Part shown: piece by piece, positions 8,304 through 17,918 of the stretch | How positions within the stretch are numbered: the first letter of the stretch is position 1 | Layout of the letters: every line of letters begins with the position of its first letter | Notes under the pieces: model-generated | Seen by the model: only the letters and a program-made list of their open reading frames with translations | What the model was told of the DNA's origin: nothing | The model's database searches: none | NCBI RefSeq assembly: GCF_007827815.1 | Contig: NZ_VITH01000002.1 | Location: forward strand, 372,001 to 436,000 | Direction: 5' to 3' | Length of the DNA stretch: 64,000 nucleotides | From: Azospirillum brasilense | GTDB lineage: Bacteria > Pseudomonadota > Alphaproteobacteria > Azospirillales > Azospirillaceae | Position numbers and translations under genes: made by a program

Positions 8304-10250
8304 ATGTTCCCGGCCGACGAACTGTTCACGCGCTACACACAGTCCTATGAGGGGCGCCGTGAGGTCGAGATGAGCCTCACGGAATACCTCCAGGAATGCC
8401 GCGACGACCCGATGATGTATGCCTCCGCGCCGGAGCGCATCCTCGCCGCCATCGGCGAACCGGAAGTCGTCGACACCGCCAAGGACCCGCGCCTTGGCCG
8501 GATCTTCATGAACCGGACGATCAAGATCTATCCGGCCTTCGCCGACTTCTACGGCATGGAGGAGACGATCGAGCGGATCGTCGGCTTCTTCCGCCACGCC
8601 GCGCAGGGTCTGGAGGAGCGCAAGCAGATCCTCTACCTGCTGGGCCCGGTGGGCGGCGGCAAGTCGTCGCTGGCGGAGCGGCTGAAGTCGCTGATGGAGA
8701 AATGCCCGGTCTACGTGCTGAAGGCTGGCAAGGAGGTCAGCCCGGTCTTCGAAAGCCCGCTCGGCCTGTTCAACCCGGACGAGATGGGCGACCTGCTGGA
8801 GGACCGCTACGGCATCCCGCGCCGCCGCCTGACCGGCCTGATGAGCCCGTGGGCGGTGAAGCGCCTGGACGAGTTCGGCGGCGACATCTCCCGCTTCCGC
8901 GTCGTCAAGCTGCATCCCAGCAAGCTGCGCCAGATCTGCGTCACCAAGACGGAGCCGGGCGACGAGAACAACCAGGACATCTCCTCGCTGGTTGGCAAGG
9001 TCGACATCCGCAAGCTGGAGATGTACAGCCAGAACGATCCCGACGCCTACAGCTTCTCCGGCGGCCTGAACCGGGCCAGCCAGGGCCTGCTCGAATTCGT
9101 CGAGATGTTCAAGGCCCCGATCAAGATGCTCCACCCGCTGCTGACGGCGACCCAGGAGGGCAACTACGTCGGTTCGGAGAACATCGGCGCCATCCCGTTC
9201 CAGGGCATCATCCTCGCCCACTCCAACGAGGCGGAGTGGCAGACCTTCAAGAACAACAAGAACAACGAAGCCTTCATCGACCGCATCTGCGTCATCAAGG
9301 TCCCCTACTGCCTGCGCGTGCAGGAGGAGCAGCGGATCTACGACAAGCTGGTCAAGGGCTCCGACCTCGCGACCGCGCCCTGCGCGCCGTCGACTCTGGA
9401 AATGCTGGCGAAGTTCTCGGTGCTGTCGCGCATGCGCGACCATCCGAACTCCAGCCTCTACTCCAAGATGCGCGTCTATGACGGCGAGAGCATGAAGGAG
9501 ACCGACCCCAAGGCCAAGTCCATGCAGGAATACCGCGACCAGGCGGGCGTGGACGAGGGCATGGACGGCATCTCCACCCGCTTCGCCTTCAAGGTGCTGG
9601 CCGCGACCTTCAACTACGACTCCAACGAGATCTCGGCCGATCCCGTCCACCTGATGTACATCCTGGAGCAGTCGATCAAGCGGGAGCAGTTCCCCGACGA
9701 CACCGAGAAGAAATACATCGAGTTCATCAAGGCCGAGCTGGCGCCGCGCTACGCGGAGTTCATCGGAAACGAGATCCAGAAGGCGTATCTGGAATCCTAC
9801 AGCGACTACGGGCAGAACCTGTTCGACCGCTACGTGGATTACGCCGACGCGTGGATCGAGGACCAGGACTTCAAGGACCCGGACACCGGCCAGCTGATGA
9901 ACCGCGAGCTTCTGAACCAGGAGCTGACCAAGATCGAGAAGCCCGCCGGGATCGCCAACCCGAAGGACTTCCGAAACGAGGTCGTCAAGTTCGCGCTGCG
10001 CGCGCGGGCGGCGAACGCCGGGCGCAACCCCTCCTGGACGTCCTACGAGAAAATCCGTGAGGTGATCGAGAAACGCATGTTCTCCCAGGTGGAGGATCTG
10101 CTTCCGGTCATCAGCTTCGGGTCCAAGAAGGACGGCGAGACCGAGAAGAAGCACAACGAGTTCGTGTCGCGCATGATGTCGCGCGGCTACACCGAGCGGC
10201 AGGTCCGCCGGTTGGTCGAGTGGTACATGCGCGTGAAGCAGGCCGGCTGA
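8304..10250 (+). CDS. prkA: PrkA-type AAA+/serine protein kinase
   Basis: Homologue of E. coli YeaG and Bacillus PrkA, a stress and nitrogen-starvation factor described as a protein kinase and, in more recent work on Bacillus, as having ATP-dependent protease activity. The 648-residue product has an AAA+ core with Walker A LGPVGGGKSS (residues 113-122) and a C-terminal PrkA domain (about residue 390 onward). Length and motif order match the family. Start ATG at 8304 follows GGAGAG. It is the first gene of a three-gene operon with yeaH and spoVR, a trio conserved across proteobacteria. Confidence 0.95.
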   Translation: MFPADELFTRYTQSYEGRREVEMSLTEYLQECRDDPMMYASAPERILAAIGEPEVVDTAKDPRLGRIFMNRTIKIYPAFADFYGMEETIERIVGFFRHAAQGLEERKQILYLLGPVGGGKSSLAERLKSLMEKCPVYVLKAGKEVSPVFESPLGLFNPDEMGDLLEDRYGIPRRRLTGLMSPWAVKRLDEFGGDISRFRVVKLHPSKLRQICVTKTEPGDENNQDISSLVGKVDIRKLEMYSQNDPDAYSFSGGLNRASQGLLEFVEMFKAPIKMLHPLLTATQEGNYVGSENIGAIPFQGIILAHSNEAEWQTFKNNKNNEAFIDRICVIKVPYCLRVQEEQRIYDKLVKGSDLATAPCAPSTLEMLAKFSVLSRMRDHPNSSLYSKMRVYDGESMKETDPKAKSMQEYRDQAGVDEGMDGISTRFAFKVLAATFNYDSNEISADPVHLMYILEQSIKREQFPDDTEKKYIEFIKAELAPRYAEFIGNEIQKAYLESYSDYGQNLFDRYVDYADAWIEDQDFKDPDTGQLMNRELLNQELTKIEKPAGIANPKDFRNEVVKFALRARAANAGRNPSWTSYEKIREVIEKRMFSQVEDLLPVISFGSKKDGETEKKHNEFVSRMMSRGYTERQVRRLVEWYMRVKQAG

Positions 10251-10300
10251 CGGCCCGCTTCACCACACGAGCGTGAACGGGTAGGAGGGGCTCCCCCTTG

Positions 10301-11593
10301 ATGAACATCATCGACCGTCGCCTGAATCCGCAAGGCAAGAGCCTGGCCAACCGCCAGCGTTTCCTGCGCCGTGCCAAGGAGCAGGTGGTGAAGGCGGTGC
10401 GGGATGCCTCCGGCAAACGCGGCATCCAGGACATCGAAAACGGCGAGAAGGTGACCATCTCGACCGGTGGGGTGCGGGAGCCCTCCTTCCACCGCTCCGG
10501 GGCCGGCGGCGTGCGCGACTACGTCGTGCCGGGCAACAAGGAGTATGTGGAAGGGGACACCATCGCACGGCCCGAAAGCGGCGGTGGCCGCGGCGGCAAC
10601 GAAGGCAGTCCGGACGGGGAGGGCGACGACGATTTCCGCTTCGTCCTGTCCCGCGAGGAGTTTCTGGACATCTTCCTGGAGGACCTGGAGCTTCCCGATC
10701 TCGTCAAGCAGAAGGTCAAGCAGACGGAATCCCATTCGCTGACGCGGGCGGGCTATTCGGTGACCGGCTCGCCGGCCAACCTGAACCTTGTCCGCACCAT
10801 GCGGAACAGCCTCAGCCGGCGCATCGCGCTGAAGCGCCCCAAGCCGGCGGAGATGCTGGAACTGGAGGAGCTTCTGCGCGAGGCGGAGGACCGCGGCGAC
10901 GATCCCGAGAAGCTGCGGGAGATGCGCGACCAGTTGGAGCGGCACTATCTCCGCTCCAAGCGCATCCCCTTCATCGACCCGATCGACGTCCGCTACAACC
11001 GGTTTGAGACGGTGCCGAAGCCCATCGCGCAGGCGGTCATGTTCTGCCTGATGGACGTCTCGGGCTCGATGACCGAGCACATGAAGGACCTCGCCAAGCG
11101 CTTCTTCATGCTGCTGTTCCTGTTCCTGAAGCGGCGCTACCGGTCGGTCGACATCGTCTTCATCCGCCACACCCACGAGGCCAAGGAGGTGGACGAGGAC
11201 ACGTTCTTCTACTCCACCGAGACGGGCGGCACCGTGGTCTCCACGGCGCTGGAGGAGATGCAGCGCATCGTCAAGGAGCGCTATCCGGAGAACGAGTGGA
11301 ACATCTACGCCGCCCAGGCGTCGGACGGCGACAACATGTCGTCGGACAACGCGCGGTCGGCGGGTCTGCTGCGGGACGGCATCCTGCCGCTGTGCCAGTA
11401 TTTCGCCTACATCGAGGTGGCGGCGGAGCACAACATGGGCCTGTCGGCGCTGGGCCGCGAGACGGAGCTGTGGCGGACCTACAAGACGGTCCAGGGGCCG
11501 GACCTGCCGATCGCCATGCGCCGCGTCCGCTCCCGCCGGGAGATCTTCCCGGTCTTCCGCGACCTGTTCGCCCGCGAGAAAGCGAAGGCCTGA
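10301..11593 (+). CDS. yeaH: DUF444 / YeaH family protein
   Basis: A 430-residue cytosolic protein, partner of PrkA. A basic N-terminus (1-60) and a Gly-rich acidic stretch precede a von Willebrand A-like domain, whose MIDAS-type motif DVSGSM starts at D252. A TTG lies just before the ATG, but the ATG with GGAGGGG about 10 bases upstream is preferred. YeaG and YeaH interact and act under sustained nitrogen starvation in E. coli; the biochemical role of YeaH is unknown. It is 50 bases downstream of prkA and followed by a repeat element before spoVR. Confidence 0.93.
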   Translation: MNIIDRRLNPQGKSLANRQRFLRRAKEQVVKAVRDASGKRGIQDIENGEKVTISTGGVREPSFHRSGAGGVRDYVVPGNKEYVEGDTIARPESGGGRGGNEGSPDGEGDDDFRFVLSREEFLDIFLEDLELPDLVKQKVKQTESHSLTRAGYSVTGSPANLNLVRTMRNSLSRRIALKRPKPAEMLELEELLREAEDRGDDPEKLREMRDQLERHYLRSKRIPFIDPIDVRYNRFETVPKPIAQAVMFCLMDVSGSMTEHMKDLAKRFFMLLFLFLKRRYRSVDIVFIRHTHEAKEVDEDTFFYSTETGGTVVSTALEEMQRIVKERYPENEWNIYAAQASDGDNMSSDNARSAGLLRDGILPLCQYFAYIEVAAEHNMGLSALGRETELWRTYKTVQGPDLPIAMRRVRSRREIFPVFRDLFAREKAKA

Positions 11594-11600
11594 TTTCCAG

Positions 11601-11683
11601 CCCCCTCCCCAACCCTCCCCCGCTGGCGCGGGAGAGGGGGCCGGTTCCCTCCACCGCGAAGCGGGGGAGGGTCAGGGAGGGGG
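11601..11683. repeat. REP-like GC-rich inverted repeat, copy A
   Basis: Left arm 11601-11624 and right arm 11660-11683 are 24-base inverted repeats that differ at only two central positions. Both contain the core ACCCTCCCCCGCT or its complement. The intervening 35 bases carry smaller partial repeats. The same arms recur at 13339-13437. It lies between yeaH and spoVR and may affect transcript processing. Confidence 0.75.
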
Positions 11684-11756
11684 CAACGCCCTCCACCGCG
11701 AGGCCGCACCAAAGAACGGGGCCAACACCCCACAGAGTATCGAGAGGATGTGAGGC

Positions 11757-13313
11757 ATGACCGCTGTGATCGACAAGCCCGACAGCCTGCTCTACGACGG
11801 GGCGGACTGGGATTACGACAAGATCAAGCGCGTCTACGACGCCATTGAGGACATCGCCCTCAAGGACATGGGTCTCAGCGTCTATCCCAACCAGATCGAG
11901 GTCATCACCGCCGAGCAGATGCTCGACGCCTATTCGTCCATCGGCATGCCGCTGATGTACAAGCACTGGTCTTTCGGCAAGCATTTCGCCCGCGACGAGA
12001 TGCTCTACCGCAAGGGCTACCGCGGCCTCGCCTACGAGATCGTCATCAATTCCAGCCCCTGCATCAGCTACATCATGGAAGAGAACACCATGACGATGCA
12101 GACGCTGGTGATCGCCCACGCCGCCTTCGGTCACAACCACTTCTTCAAGAACAACCAGCTCTTCCAGCAGTGGACCGACGCCGAGGGCATCCTCGACTAT
12201 CTGGAATTCGCCAAGTCCTACATCGGCCAGTGCGAGGACCGCTACGGCCACCACGCCGTGGAGCGGGTGCTCGACGCCGCCCACGCGCTGATGAACCAGG
12301 GCGTGCACAAGTACCCGAAGAAGCGCAGCCTCGACCTGCGGCTGGAGCAGAAGCGCGAGCGGGAGCGGCAGGAGTACCAGGAGCAGACCTTCAACGACCT
12401 GTGGCGCACCGTGCCGAAGGTTGCCGTCGGCGGCGCCCGCCCGTCCAAGTCGGTGTCGGAGCGCAAGAAGCTGCTCGGCCTGCCGGAAGAGAACCTGCTC
12501 TATTTCCTGGAGAAGAAGGCGCCGCGGCTGGAGCATTGGCAGCGCGAGATCCTCCGCATCGTCCGCCACATGGCGCAGTATTTCTACCCGCAGAAGCAGA
12601 CCAAGCTGATGAACGAGGGGTGTGCGACCTACACCCACTACACCATCCTGAACGAGATGCACCGGCGCGGGATGATCAGCGAAGGCGCGACGCTGGAGTT
12701 CCTGCATTCGCACACCTCGGTGGTGTTCCAGCCGGAGTTCGACGACCAGCGTTTCTCGGGAATCAACCCTTACGCGCTGGGCTTCGCGATGATGCAGGAC
12801 ATCCAGCGCATCGCCGAGACTCCCACGGACGAGGACCGCTACTGGTTCCCCGACCTCGCCGGGCGGGGCGACGGCATGGGCGCGCTGCGCGACGCCTGGG
12901 CCAACTTCCGCGACGAGAGCTTCGTCCTCCAGTATCTCAGCCCGCACCTGATGCGGAAGTTCAAGATGTTCAGCGTGCGCGACGACGCGGAAGACCCCTA
13001 TCTGCTGGTCGAGAACATCCACAACGAGCGTGGCTACCGCGGTATCCGCAAGCTGCTGGCGCGGCAGTACGACCTGGGCTTCCTGGAGCCGGACATCCAG
13101 ATCGTCGACGTCGATCTGGCCGGCGACCGCAAGCTGATCCTGCACCACCGCGTGACCAACGGCGTGCTGCTGGACGAGAGCGACGCCAAGGCGGTGCTGC
13201 GCCACATCGCCAACCTGTGGGGCTACGAGGTCCAACTCGTCGAGGTGTCGGCCCTGTCCGATGCCATCCTGAAGGAGCACGCCGTCACCGCGCCGAGCGG
13301 CATCGGGGGGTGA
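11757..13313 (+). CDS. spoVR: SpoVR family protein (YcgB)
   Basis: A 518-residue cytosolic protein of the SpoVR/YcgB family, named for a Bacillus cortex phenotype but widespread in non-sporulating bacteria. Family hallmarks include the KHWSFGK block, YEIVINS and HNHFFKNN. A GHNH/H-rich region hints at metal binding, but no activity is proven. Start ATG at 11757 follows AGAGGATGTGAGGC. The gene completes the conserved prkA-yeaH-spoVR cluster, which is thought to act in stationary-phase or nutrient-stress adaptation. Confidence 0.94.
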   Translation: MTAVIDKPDSLLYDGADWDYDKIKRVYDAIEDIALKDMGLSVYPNQIEVITAEQMLDAYSSIGMPLMYKHWSFGKHFARDEMLYRKGYRGLAYEIVINSSPCISYIMEENTMTMQTLVIAHAAFGHNHFFKNNQLFQQWTDAEGILDYLEFAKSYIGQCEDRYGHHAVERVLDAAHALMNQGVHKYPKKRSLDLRLEQKRERERQEYQEQTFNDLWRTVPKVAVGGARPSKSVSERKKLLGLPEENLLYFLEKKAPRLEHWQREILRIVRHMAQYFYPQKQTKLMNEGCATYTHYTILNEMHRRGMISEGATLEFLHSHTSVVFQPEFDDQRFSGINPYALGFAMMQDIQRIAETPTDEDRYWFPDLAGRGDGMGALRDAWANFRDESFVLQYLSPHLMRKFKMFSVRDDAEDPYLLVENIHNERGYRGIRKLLARQYDLGFLEPDIQIVDVDLAGDRKLILHHRVTNGVLLDESDAKAVLRHIANLWGYEVQLVEVSALSDAILKEHAVTAPSGIGG

Positions 13314-13338
13314 TGGGAGCGGGGTTCGGCCGCACTTG

Positions 13339-13437
13339 CCCCCTCCCTAACCCTCCCCCGCTGACGCAGGGGAGGGGACTGCCGCCGCTTCGCATAAGGC
13401 ACCCTCTCCCGCGAGAGCGGGGGAGGGCCGGGGTGGG
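13339..13437. repeat. REP-like GC-rich inverted repeat, copy B
   Basis: Left arm 13339-13362 is the same as copy A except at one position. The right arm, 13416-13437, is its imperfect inverse. The element fills the gap between spoVR and the convergent cyclase gene and so may work as a bidirectional terminator or RNA-stabilising structure. Confidence 0.7.
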
Positions 13438-13468
13438 CGCAACACCTCCCACCCGTTCCCGGTAGGCT

Positions 13469-14701
13469 TTAGGCCGCTCCCACCGCCTCCGGGTCCAGCG
13501 TGTACAGCTCCTGCGGGCGGCCCACGCCGCGCAGCAGGTAGCGCCCGACCGAGATCAGCCGCTCCCGGCACTCCGGGGCGGACTCGGTGAAGGCGGAGGA
13601 CAGCAGGATGTCCTGGTCGAGCGACCGGCACATGGCGGCGATGCGGCTGGCCTCGTTCACCGCCGGGCCGACCACGGTGAAGTCCAGCCGATCCACACCG
13701 CCGATGTTGCCGTAGAACACCTTCCCCTGGTGCAGCCCGAGGTAGAAGCGCGTCACCGGCAGCCCGGCGGCGGAACGGCTGCTGTTCAACTCCTTGCAGC
13801 GCTCCCGCGCCTCCTCCGCCGCGTCGAGGGCGGCGCGGCAGGCGTCCTCGGCGCTGGAGCGGTCGAAGACCGCCAGGATGCCGTCACCCATGAATTTCAG
13901 CACCTGCCCACGGTGCCGGTGGATGGCCGTCACCACCAGCTCCGCATAGTCGTTCAGCAGCGGCAGGATGGTTTCCGGGGCCGCGGTGTCGGTGATGCGG
14001 GTGAAGCCCTGGAGGTCGCTGAACCACAGCACGGCGTCCAGCTCCTCTGCGACGCCGCGGCGGATGTGGCCGCGCAGCACCCGGTGGCCGGCGTCCCGCC
14101 CCAGATAGGTCTCGGCCAGCGTGTTGGCGATGTGGGCCATGGCGTGGCCGCGCAGCGCCAGCGCCAGGCTGCCGGTGAGGGTGAGCAGGGCGTCGCGCTG
14201 GGCGTCGCTGAAACCGTCGGGGTGGTGCGACACCCAGGAGGAGAAGATGCAGTCCAGCTCGCCGATGGCGGCGCGCGGGCCGAGGCGGTTGACGATGGCC
14301 ATGTAGTCGGTGGCGCCCTGCGCCTTCAACTCCTCCACGATCGGGAAGTCGCTGTTCTCCGCCGCACCGCCGGTCAGCCGCAGACGCAGCATCGTCTCGC
14401 CGGAGGCGTAGAGCCGGTGGAAGGGGCTGCGCAGCCATTTCTCGTCGATCTCGGGATCGCTGCCGTTGCCATAATCGCTCTGGTGGACCTCGGCGGCGTT
14501 GCGCCCCGTGCTGTCCCAGGTGACGACGTGGCCGGCGATGGTCGGGTGCAGCGTGTCCGCCCCGACCACCGTGCGGGTCAGCGGCACGCCCGCCGCGACC
14601 AGCCGCTCGCAGAGGCCGCCGATGAGGTCCGTTTCCGGCACCCCCTGCAGACCGGCCTCCGCGATCCAGCGGCTGAGGTCGAGAATCCCTTGCGCATCCA
14701 T
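13469..14701 (-). CDS. class III adenylate/guanylate cyclase
   Basis: A 410-residue soluble cyclase. The N-terminal 200 residues resemble the sensory region found in many rhizobial-type cyclases. The C-terminal catalytic domain (about 215-395) has the metal aspartates in FSDLQGFT and FMGDGI. It has the base-selecting Lys of VLKFMGD and Asp of LDFTVVG, which favour ATP, and the transition-state residues in VNEASR. cAMP synthesis is therefore the likely activity. The start MDAQG was chosen because GGCAGGA lies 8 bases upstream; an ATG three codons earlier has no spaced site. It is the last gene of a minus-strand run with the LOG-like gene. Confidence 0.88.
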   Translation of the reverse strand: MDAQGILDLSRWIAEAGLQGVPETDLIGGLCERLVAAGVPLTRTVVGADTLHPTIAGHVVTWDSTGRNAAEVHQSDYGNGSDPEIDEKWLRSPFHRLYASGETMLRLRLTGGAAENSDFPIVEELKAQGATDYMAIVNRLGPRAAIGELDCIFSSWVSHHPDGFSDAQRDALLTLTGSLALALRGHAMAHIANTLAETYLGRDAGHRVLRGHIRRGVAEELDAVLWFSDLQGFTRITDTAAPETILPLLNDYAELVVTAIHRHRGQVLKFMGDGILAVFDRSSAEDACRAALDAAEEARERCKELNSSRSAAGLPVTRFYLGLHQGKVFYGNIGGVDRLDFTVVGPAVNEASRIAAMCRSLDQDILLSSAFTESAPECRERLISVGRYLLRGVGRPQELYTLDPEAVGAA

Positions 14702-14744
14702 GCCCGCCATCCTGCCACAGGTCGCGTTTTCCGGGAACGGAGGG

Positions 14745-15272
14745 TCAGCGGCGGGACAGGGCGTCCGCGATGAAGGCCGTGACCGTTCCGAAGTCGCCGG
14801 TTGTCCGCAATTCGGCGGGCATGGCCTGAAAGTCAAGCTCCGGTCCGAAACCGATCATAGGCTTTCCGAAGCGCAGGGCCAGCCGCACCTCGTCCAGGGT
14901 GCCGTGGCGGCCCGGCAGGACGACGATCACGTCGCTGGTCAGAATGTTGACGTGGTTGCGGCTCAGCTCCGTCGGCGGCGCGCCGGCCGGCTTGCGCGCG
15001 AAGGGCGTCAGGATCGGCAGGTCGATGTAGGGGTTGGGGTAGCCGGGCAGGGGCGCATGGCCGCGGACCGGATCGGGCTCGGACGGCAGGATGCCGATGG
15101 AGCGTCCCCGGCGCCCCGGCGTGCCGTGGAAGGCCCGCGCGGCCGACCGCATCACCCCGCCGCCGCCGCCGGTCAGCAGGTCGTGCCCGGCCCCGGCGAT
15201 CCACGCGCCGAGCGGCTCGGCGTAATCCGCCCATTCCTCCTGCCCCGACCCCATCACCCCGATGATCGCCAT
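14745..15272 (-). CDS. LOG/TIGR00725-like nucleotide-binding protein
   Basis: A 175-residue Rossmann-fold protein of the family once called putative lysine decarboxylases, related to LOG cytokinin phosphoribohydrolases. It has the GGGGGVM phosphate-binding block near residue 35. A variant of the PGGxGTxxE motif reads LPGRHGTLDE, with the second Gly replaced by Arg. That change makes LOG activity uncertain. It is 17 bases downstream of hrpB on the same strand. Confidence 0.75.
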   Translation of the reverse strand: MAIIGVMGSGQEEWADYAEPLGAWIAGAGHDLLTGGGGGVMRSAARAFHGTPGRRGRSIGILPSEPDPVRGHAPLPGYPNPYIDLPILTPFARKPAGAPPTELSRNHVNILTSDVIVVLPGRHGTLDEVRLALRFGKPMIGFGPELDFQAMPAELRTTGDFGTVTAFIADALSRR

Positions 15273-15289
15273 GCTCTTCCGCCTCCCTG

Positions 15290-17830
15290 TTACCGTCCGC
15301 GTGGTTTTGTCCGCGCCGTGGGTTCGGCCTCCAGCGGGTTGTCGGGCCAATAATGCTTGGGATACTGCCCCTTGAGGTCGGCCTTCACCGCCTTGTAGGC
15401 GTTGGCCCAGAAGCTGGCGAGGTCGCGCGTCACCTGCACCGGGCGGCGGGCCGGGGACAGCAGGTGCAGCAGCAGCGGCACCCGCCCGCCGGCGATGCGC
15501 GGCGTCTCGGCCAGCCCAAACATTTCCTGCAGCCGGACGGCCAGCACCGGTTCCTCCCCGCTGTAATCGATGGGAACGCGAGAGCCGCTGGGTACCTCGA
15601 CATGGGTTGGCGCCTCCTTGTCCAGCCGCTGCTGCATCGCCCAGGGCAGCAACCCGCGCAGCGCGTTGCCCAGCTCCACCCGGTCGAGATGGGCGCGGCG
15701 CGAGGCGCCGTTCAGGAAGGGGGCCAGCCACTCCTCCATCGTCTCCAGCAGGGCGGCGTCGGAGACGTCCGGCCACTCCTCGCCCTCCATGCGGCGCAGG
15801 AACAGGACGCGCGTCTGCCACTTGCGCAGCTCGTCGGTCCAGGGCAGGGCGGTCAGCCCCATCTCCCGGACGCCCTCCCGCATGGCGGCGGCGATGGCCT
15901 CGGCGGGCGGGTTGGGCAGGCGCTTGTCCTCCAGCGCCAGGGCGAACAGCATGCGGCGGCGGCGGGCCAGCACCGTCTGCTCCCGCCCGTCCCAGGCGAC
16001 CACGGTCTCGCTGCGGATGTGCTCGGCGAAGGCCTCCTCCAGCTCGGCCAGGGTGAGCGGGGCGGCGAGGAAGATGCGCGACTCGCGGGCGGCTCCGTCG
16101 AGGTCGGCGACGGCCAGCCAGTCTTCGGCGCTCAGCGGCTCGGCGTCCTGGAAATAGGCGCCGCGCCCGTTGGACAGCCGGTACTGCGCGGCCGCCCCGC
16201 CCGCGCTGCCGCCGGGGCGGCGCTGGCCGATGCGGTCGGGATAGGCGAGGGCGACCAGCAGGCCGGTGGCGCCGAGGTCGCCGCCATTGCCCTTCACGCC
16301 CAACTGCCGCTTCCAGTTCCGGGCCTGCTTCAGCGCCTGCTGGGCGCCGCCGCGCTCCACGGTCAGGCCGCGCCCGGCGCCGCGCACCCGGCCCTCATCG
16401 TCCAGTCCGCGCAGCAGCTCCACGCGCAGCCGCAGGTCGGCGTCGCGGAAGCCGGGCTGGGCGCGGACGATGTCGCGCTCGCCGAGCAGGGCGGCGACCT
16501 CGCAGGCCAGCGCCCCCAGCCCCATCGCCTTGCCCTTCAGCATCATGTGGGCCAGCCGCGGATGCACGCCGAAGCCGGCCATGCGGCGGCCGTGGGCGGT
16601 GATGCCGCCATTGGCGTCCAGCGCCCCCAGCTCGCGCAGCAGCTCCCGCGCCTGGGTCATGGCGGCGGCGGGCGGCGGGTCGAGCCAGGCCAGCGACGCC
16701 GGGTCCGACACGCCCCACACCGCCAGCTCCAGCGCCAGCGGGGCGAGGTCGGCGTCCATGATCTCCGGCGGGGTGAAAGCGGCCAGCGCCTTGTGCGACG
16801 GCTCCGGCCACAGGCGGTAGCAGACGCCGGGCTCCAGCCGGCCGGCGCGGCCCCGCCGCTGCTCCGCCGACGCTTGCGACACCTTGGCGGTGACCAGCCG
16901 GGTCATGCCGCTGCGCGGGTCGAAGCGGGGGACGCGCATCAGCCCGCCGTCCACGACGATGCGGATGCCCTCGATGGTCAGGCTCGTCTCGGCGATGGGG
17001 GTGGCGAGGACGATCTTGCGCGTGCCCGGCGGGCTGGGCGCGATGGCGCGGTCCTGGGCGTCGGCCGTCAGATCGCCGTAGAGCGGGGCGATCACCGTGC
17101 CGGGGCCGAGGTCCGCCGTCTCCAGAAGACTCTGCACCCGCCGGATCTCCCCGGCGCCGGGCAGGAAGACCAGCGCGTTGCCGCTCTCCTCGCGCAGGGC
17201 GCGGCGGACGGCGGCGGCCACGGCATCCTCGACGCGGGTACCGGTGCCGGGAGCGTCGAGGTGGCGAGTTTCCACCGGGAAGGCGCGGCCCTGGCTGGTC
17301 ACCATCGGGGCGTCGCCGAGCAGGGCGGCGACGGGGCCGCCGTCCAGCGTCGCCGACATCACCACCAGCCGCAGGTCGTCGCGCAGCGCGCCGCGCGCCT
17401 CCTGCACCAGGGCCAGCGCCAGATCGCTGTCGATGCCGCGCTCGTGGAACTCGTCGAACAGCACGGCACCGACCGCCGGCAGTTCGGGGTCCTCCTGAAG
17501 CTGGCGCAGGAACAGGCCGTCGGTGACCACCTCGATCCGGGTCTTCGGCCCGACCTTGGTGTCCAGCCGCACGCGGTAACCGACCGTCTCGCCGACGCTT
17601 TCCCCCAGCATCGCGGCCATGCGGCGGGCGGCGGCGCGGGCGGCCAAGCGCCGCGGCTCCAGCACGATCACCTTGCGCCCGGCCAGCCAGGGCCGGTCGA
17701 GCAGGGCCAGCGGCACGCGGGTGGTCTTGCCCGCCCCCGGCGGCGCCTGGAGCACCGCCACGCCGCGCCCGTCCAGCGCGGCCAGCAGCTCGGGAAGCAC
17801 GGGATCGATGGGAAGGGGCGGGATGCTCAT
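15290..17830 (-). CDS. hrpB: ATP-dependent helicase HrpB
   Basis: DEAH-box superfamily 2 helicase, 846 residues, the usual HrpB length. Motif I (APPGAGKTTR) starts near residue 30. It is followed by the DEFH box (LFDEFHERG), SAT (VMSATL), and the motif VI QRRGRAGR. The C-terminal HrpB-specific domain (about 630-830) is complete and includes the LPWAMQQRLD region. HrpB is implicated in envelope and RNA functions in other bacteria, but its substrate is not settled. Start MSIPPLP was chosen because upstream codons are not family-like. Confidence 0.93.
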   Translation of the reverse strand: MSIPPLPIDPVLPELLAALDGRGVAVLQAPPGAGKTTRVPLALLDRPWLAGRKVIVLEPRRLAARAAARRMAAMLGESVGETVGYRVRLDTKVGPKTRIEVVTDGLFLRQLQEDPELPAVGAVLFDEFHERGIDSDLALALVQEARGALRDDLRLVVMSATLDGGPVAALLGDAPMVTSQGRAFPVETRHLDAPGTGTRVEDAVAAAVRRALREESGNALVFLPGAGEIRRVQSLLETADLGPGTVIAPLYGDLTADAQDRAIAPSPPGTRKIVLATPIAETSLTIEGIRIVVDGGLMRVPRFDPRSGMTRLVTAKVSQASAEQRRGRAGRLEPGVCYRLWPEPSHKALAAFTPPEIMDADLAPLALELAVWGVSDPASLAWLDPPPAAAMTQARELLRELGALDANGGITAHGRRMAGFGVHPRLAHMMLKGKAMGLGALACEVAALLGERDIVRAQPGFRDADLRLRVELLRGLDDEGRVRGAGRGLTVERGGAQQALKQARNWKRQLGVKGNGGDLGATGLLVALAYPDRIGQRRPGGSAGGAAAQYRLSNGRGAYFQDAEPLSAEDWLAVADLDGAARESRIFLAAPLTLAELEEAFAEHIRSETVVAWDGREQTVLARRRRMLFALALEDKRLPNPPAEAIAAAMREGVREMGLTALPWTDELRKWQTRVLFLRRMEGEEWPDVSDAALLETMEEWLAPFLNGASRRAHLDRVELGNALRGLLPWAMQQRLDKEAPTHVEVPSGSRVPIDYSGEEPVLAVRLQEMFGLAETPRIAGGRVPLLLHLLSPARRPVQVTRDLASFWANAYKAVKADLKGQYPKHYWPDNPLEAEPTARTKPRGR

Positions 17831-17918
17831 GGACACTGCGGGATGGTGGAGAGGGGCGCCGCCCGTGTTCCTGGCAGCGGCGGGCGCGCCGGTCAAGCCT
17901 TCCGCCGGGTCCTGGCGG